Assembly (NCBI GenBank): GCA_007131725.1
Contig: SLPZ01000060.1
Location: 1 to 35,552 of the forward strand
DNA length: 35,552 nt
Source of the DNA: Balneolaceae bacterium
GTDB taxonomy: Bacteria > Bacteroidota > Rhodothermia > Balneolales > Balneolaceae
Direction of reading: 5' to 3'
Both the position numbers and the translations under genes were made by a program. Positions 32,587 through 35,552 of the stretch are shown piece by piece. A model generated the notes under the pieces. That model saw nothing but the letters and a program-made list of their open reading frames with translations. It was not told the DNA's origin and ran no database searches. The stretch's first letter is position 1, and each line of letters begins with the position of its first letter.

Positions 32587-33483
32587 ATGAAAAAGTTTAC
32601 AGCTTTTTGTTTAATAATAGCCCTGACTTCAGGTTTTGCCAACGCTCAAATCAACTCATCTTCTGACGATCCGCTCCGGATTATAGCCATTTTTGCACAT
32701 CCGGATGATGGAGATATCAAGATGGGTGGAACCGCCGCTCTGCTTGCAGAAATGGGACACCAGGTGAAATTTTTATCCCTTACCAGCGGCAATGCCGGGC
32801 ATCATGAACTGGCCGGAGCCAAACTGGCAAACATTCGACGGGCTGAGGCAGAGGAAGCAGCACGCCGGTTTGGAATTGCAGAATATGAGGTATTTGATAA
32901 CCACGATGCCGAACTGCTTGCTGAATTGCACATCCGGAATGATGTGATCAGGGCCATCCGTGAATGGAATGCCGATGTGGTGCTCGGCCACCGTCCGAAC
33001 GATTATCACCCCGACCACAGAAATGCAGGCCAGCTTGTGATAGACTCTTCCTATATGGTTATTGTGCCAAATGTTGCTTCTGATACACCACCGCTGCCAA
33101 ATAACCCGGTTTTTCTCTACCTTGAAGACAGGTTCACAAAACCAAATCCGTTCAGCCACGATATTGTGATAGGCATTGATGAAGCAGTTGAAACGAAGTT
33201 AATGGGGCTTGATGCACATGAATCCCAGTTCTACGAGTGGCTGCCCTGGACGATAGGGCGGCTGGATGAGGTGCCGGAAGATCCGGATGAAAGGATTGAA
33301 TGGCTGCGTGAGTGGCGATTTAGTGGAGAAATGCCGGAAGAGCAACGGGCAGGCCTCGAAAAATGGTATGGATCCGAACGTGCCGCCGAGTTTCGTTTTG
33401 CCGAATCGTTCGAAATTGCCGAGTATGGAATGTACCCGACCGAAGAGATCATCCGCATGATTTTTCCAATGCTTGACAATTAA
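32587..33483 (+). CDS. Secreted PIG-L (LmbE-like) deacetylase
   Basis: Zinc-dependent N-acetyl-sugar deacetylase family. The ATG at 32587 (MKKFTAFCLIIALTSGFANAQ) is preferred over the frame's first ATG at 32575 because it gives a normal signal peptide cut after ANA. The mature protein holds the intact metal motif AHPDDGD (zinc His and Asp, catalytic Asp) and the second motif HRPNDYHPDHR. Substrate unknown; an exported enzyme likely acts on glycans or glycoconjugates in the periplasm. In contrast to the PIG-L part of the NagB fusion 1.5 kb away, its active site is complete. Its stop codon overlaps that of the convergent lipoprotein gene (TTAA, 33480-33483). Confidence 0.9.
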   Translation: MKKFTAFCLIIALTSGFANAQINSSSDDPLRIIAIFAHPDDGDIKMGGTAALLAEMGHQVKFLSLTSGNAGHHELAGAKLANIRRAEAEEAARRFGIAEYEVFDNHDAELLAELHIRNDVIRAIREWNADVVLGHRPNDYHPDHRNAGQLVIDSSYMVIVPNVASDTPPLPNNPVFLYLEDRFTKPNPFSHDIVIGIDEAVETKLMGLDAHESQFYEWLPWTIGRLDEVPEDPDERIEWLREWRFSGEMPEEQRAGLEKWYGSERAAEFRFAESFEIAEYGMYPTEEIIRMIFPMLDN

Positions 33484-34106
33484 TCCCGGTTTTCGAATTG
33501 ATCATCCGGCCATCCTGACTGGCATCTGCCGGAAAGTGTGGCCGGGCCGGTAAGTGCCTGCGCATGAATGGAACGATGCAGCGGTTTTAACTCTCCGGAA
33601 AATGTAAACTCTCCGGACGGGTTGATGTGAAGCACAGGCAGCGGGTTGTTCTCAGCATTTGCCACACTGATTTGATAAATGCCCGGTGCTGACTCCATGT
33701 CGATCTGAATTCGGCCGCTCTCTTCTGTTTCGGACACCTGCCTCTGGCCGCTTATGAAGAACGAATAACCATCTTCCGTTTTACCTTCTCCTGAAAACAT
33801 CATCAAAAATTTGTTTCCGATAATTTTTCCCATCGGCCCGTAAGGGTTTTCACCACGATTGGTACAACTAATCTCTGCCTTCAGCTTTTTATTATTAGTT
33901 TCCAGAATAACAATACCGGAAGCGGGAAGTTCAAATGAGTGGATTTCTGACCAGCCATTACTCTCAGTGAATCTCGCACTGTTTTCTGCAAACTCATTTG
34001 CATCATTCTCGGTTAGTTGATTGCTTTGATCAGTTCTGTTACACGATGAGATGGATAGCAATAAGAGCAGAGACATCGTAAAGAACTTCAGGCTGGTAAG
34101 TTCCAT
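33480..34106 (-). CDS. Putative lipoprotein, 208 aa
   Basis: Residues 1-22 form a lipoprotein signal ending in LLLSISSC (Cys22); a second Met at position 11 is also possible as start. The rest is polar and beta-rich with no motif I recognise: FELPASGIVILETNNKKLKAEISC, MSGEGK-like loops, and a second half (APGIYQISVANAENNPLPVLHINPSGEFTFSGEL). Probably attached to the inner or outer membrane facing the periplasm. The end of the gene overlaps the stop codon of the secreted deacetylase by 3 bp on the opposite strand, so the two genes converge without any spacer. Confidence 0.75.
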   Translation of the reverse strand: MELTSLKFFTMSLLLLLSISSCNRTDQSNQLTENDANEFAENSARFTESNGWSEIHSFELPASGIVILETNNKKLKAEISCTNRGENPYGPMGKIIGNKFLMMFSGEGKTEDGYSFFISGQRQVSETEESGRIQIDMESAPGIYQISVANAENNPLPVLHINPSGEFTFSGELKPLHRSIHAQALTGPATLSGRCQSGWPDDQFENRD

Positions 34107-34147
34107 AAATGAGCTAATATCAAAAAAATCGCAGCTTCTATTATTGG

Positions 34148-34172
34148 TTTCGTGTTTACATTAAACACGAAA
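34148..34172. promoter_or_regulatory. 11-bp perfect hairpin or operator
   Basis: TTTCGTGTTTA (34148-34158) is inverted exactly at TAAACACGAAA (34162-34172) with only 3 bp between. It lies in the 163-bp gap upstream of the lipoprotein gene and downstream of the GlmU-like gene, both minus. The minus-strand 3' flank is not T-rich, so an operator or mRNA hairpin is as likely as a terminator. Confidence 0.55.
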
Positions 34173-34269
34173 TTTCGGACTAAATTAGCTCAAACTCGAT
34201 TTTCTGAAATATCAGGAAGGCAGTTTTATGATAGTTCATAGGTCTGAAGATTCTGCAATCCGGAAATTG

Positions 34270-35487
34270 TCAGAAACTTGTAGACTGAAACAGGTTTTTC
34301 ATCATTCGGTGGTAAGCGGGTGTCAGCGGAACTGATCGGCGTTTCATCATGCGTTCCATCGCTTCGATCGCTTTATCGAAATGGTAGGGAACGATATTTT
34401 TGCCGCTAACCCAACTGAAAGAGGGAACAAATTTGGGCGGATAATCATCAGAAAAAAGATTGCAGCACACTCCGCAAATAGTGCCTGTGTTTAACATGGA
34501 ATTGATGCCTGTTTTGCTGTGATCTCCCATTATCGTGCCGATAAATTGCTGACCGGTATCGTATAATTTTTTGGTTTTCCATTCCACCACTTTCACAGTA
34601 CTATAATTGTTTTTCAGGTTTGATGTGTTGGTATCTGCACCCAGATTGCACCACTGACCGAAAACCGAATTGCCGCTAAAACCGTCGTGTGATTTGTTGG
34701 AATAAGAATGAAAAATCACATTGGCAATTTCTCCACCTACTTTACAAACAGGGCCTATGGTAGTGTCTTCATAAATTTTTGCCCCCATTTTTACGACAGA
34801 TTTTTCACAAATGGCAGACGGCCCCCTTACCACAGAATTGGCCATGATGTGAGCGTTTTTTCCAACATAGACAGGCCCTTTCTCTGCAAACAGCATTGCT
34901 CCCGGTTCAATTACTGCCCCTTCCTCAATGTAAATGTTATCACTGTTTATGAGTTGAGAGTGGGGATATTTTGAGGTATCCTGAACGGACTTTTTTCCAA
35001 GTAGAGAAATATCATGAATAATCTGGCTGCCATTGATCTGAAAAAGCTCCCAGCTATTTTTTAAAACGGTTATATCATCACCGTTCAGCTTTTGTGTATC
35101 GATATCATCAAAAACTATCTCCTGTTCAATCCATTTCTGGTGGATTGTATGAGTTACATTTGCCGCGATTAGCTGACTGTCCGAAATCAATCCCTCGCCG
35201 GTTTTCAGTTTCTTGACTTGATCTGCAAGTTTTTTTGTGGGAACAAATCGGGGGTTTAGCCATAACACGGATACATATTTATCAGAAGAATGAAATTCCT
35301 CAAATACACCGGAAAGATGTTTTCTGAGTACGCCACGAATGGGCTGTTCAGGAGTTTCGAGTGCATGCATCCACTTTTCGCCAAGTGTAAAAATTCCTAC
35401 TCTTAAATCGTAAACAGGCCTTGTAAGGGTGAGCGGATGAAAATTTTCGAGGTATTGATCTTCAAAAAAACAGCAATTTGATTTCAT
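34270..35487 (-). CDS. GlmU-like putative sugar nucleotidyltransferase with left-handed beta-helix
   Basis: A 405-aa protein. The N-terminal part (NCCFFEDQYLENFHPLTLTRPVYDLRVGIFTLGEKW) is the divergent nucleotidyltransferase half seen in a Bacteroidetes GlmU-related family (NTP_transf_4 type), and the conserved TRP-x-x-DLR is a family mark. From about residue 185 hexapeptide repeats run as in acyl/acetyltransferases: IYIEEGAVIEPGAMLFAEKG, IMANSVVRGPSAICEKSVVKMGAKIYEDTTIGPVCKVGGEI. The classic GlmU loop LAAGxGTRM is absent, so it may not be a true uridylyltransferase. Role in cell-envelope sugar metabolism is inferred. It is the last gene before the window edge and complete. Confidence 0.8.
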   Translation of the reverse strand: MKSNCCFFEDQYLENFHPLTLTRPVYDLRVGIFTLGEKWMHALETPEQPIRGVLRKHLSGVFEEFHSSDKYVSVLWLNPRFVPTKKLADQVKKLKTGEGLISDSQLIAANVTHTIHQKWIEQEIVFDDIDTQKLNGDDITVLKNSWELFQINGSQIIHDISLLGKKSVQDTSKYPHSQLINSDNIYIEEGAVIEPGAMLFAEKGPVYVGKNAHIMANSVVRGPSAICEKSVVKMGAKIYEDTTIGPVCKVGGEIANVIFHSYSNKSHDGFSGNSVFGQWCNLGADTNTSNLKNNYSTVKVVEWKTKKLYDTGQQFIGTIMGDHSKTGINSMLNTGTICGVCCNLFSDDYPPKFVPSFSWVSGKNIVPYHFDKAIEAMERMMKRRSVPLTPAYHRMMKNLFQSTSF

Positions 35488-35552
35488 CTTAAGGAATTGA
35501 TTCTTTTATTCATCAAAGTTTGTACATTTAGCGATTGTAAAAATACAATAAA

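Noticed and set aside
1-35552. CRISPR array
   Set aside because: No regularly spaced repeats with unique spacers are present; the repeats found are arrays of short units, paired hairpins or pairs of copies.

Overview
The window looks like chromosomal DNA of a Bacteroidota-related bacterium, most plausibly Balneolota (Balneolaceae-like). The reasons are a NagB deaminase fused to a PIG-L domain, TonB/outer-membrane proteins of Bacteroidetes type, few Shine-Dalgarno sites in front of host genes, and a Bacteroidetes-style integrase. This placement is an inference from gene content, not a phylogeny.

Layout of the left host part (1-20.9 kb). A possible structured RNA (about 61-161) precedes nfo (endonuclease IV) and polA. 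rsgA and lon lie on the minus strand, followed by a DUF5723-like outer-membrane protein and a UvrD/PcrA helicase. Next come an intact RelE/ParE-type toxin-antitoxin pair, a glycerate 2-kinase, and a cobalamin riboswitch driving a BtuB-like TonB receptor. A tight minus-strand operon pdxA - SAM methyltransferase - ftsE (two 4-nt ATGA overlaps) and a PhoPQ-activated-protein-like lipoprotein hydrolase complete this part. Two copies of a MITE/REP-like repeat (4977-5142 and 16422-16603) share hairpins with a compensatory base change.

Centre (21045-29676): an 8.6 kb integrative element inserted in the 3' end of tRNA-Leu(CAG). It is bounded by 23-bp direct repeats of the tRNA 3' end and carries 27-bp internal direct repeats near both ends that look like integrase arm sites. 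Its content is a tyrosine integrase, an unknown AT-rich 310-aa gene, an excisionase-like HTH protein, a small coupled ORF, a satellite-type replication ATPase with an iteron-like cluster in its 3' end, several small proteins including an unlisted 32-aa membrane peptide, a P27-like terminase small subunit, an HK97-fold major capsid protein and a short RadC. There is no large terminase, portal, protease or tail gene. This fits a minimal capsid-encoding phage satellite that would depend on a helper phage, and it is the main find of the window. The original terminator of the tRNA is stranded at the far end of the element.

Right host part (29.7-35.5 kb): the intact tRNA-Leu; a NagB-PIG-L fusion whose deacetylase metal motif is degenerate; an antitoxin gene followed by a ParE-type toxin broken by one in-frame stop codon; a secreted PIG-L deacetylase with an intact motif; a small lipoprotein whose stop codon overlaps that of its convergent neighbour; and a GlmU-like sugar nucleotidyltransferase/hexapeptide protein at the edge.
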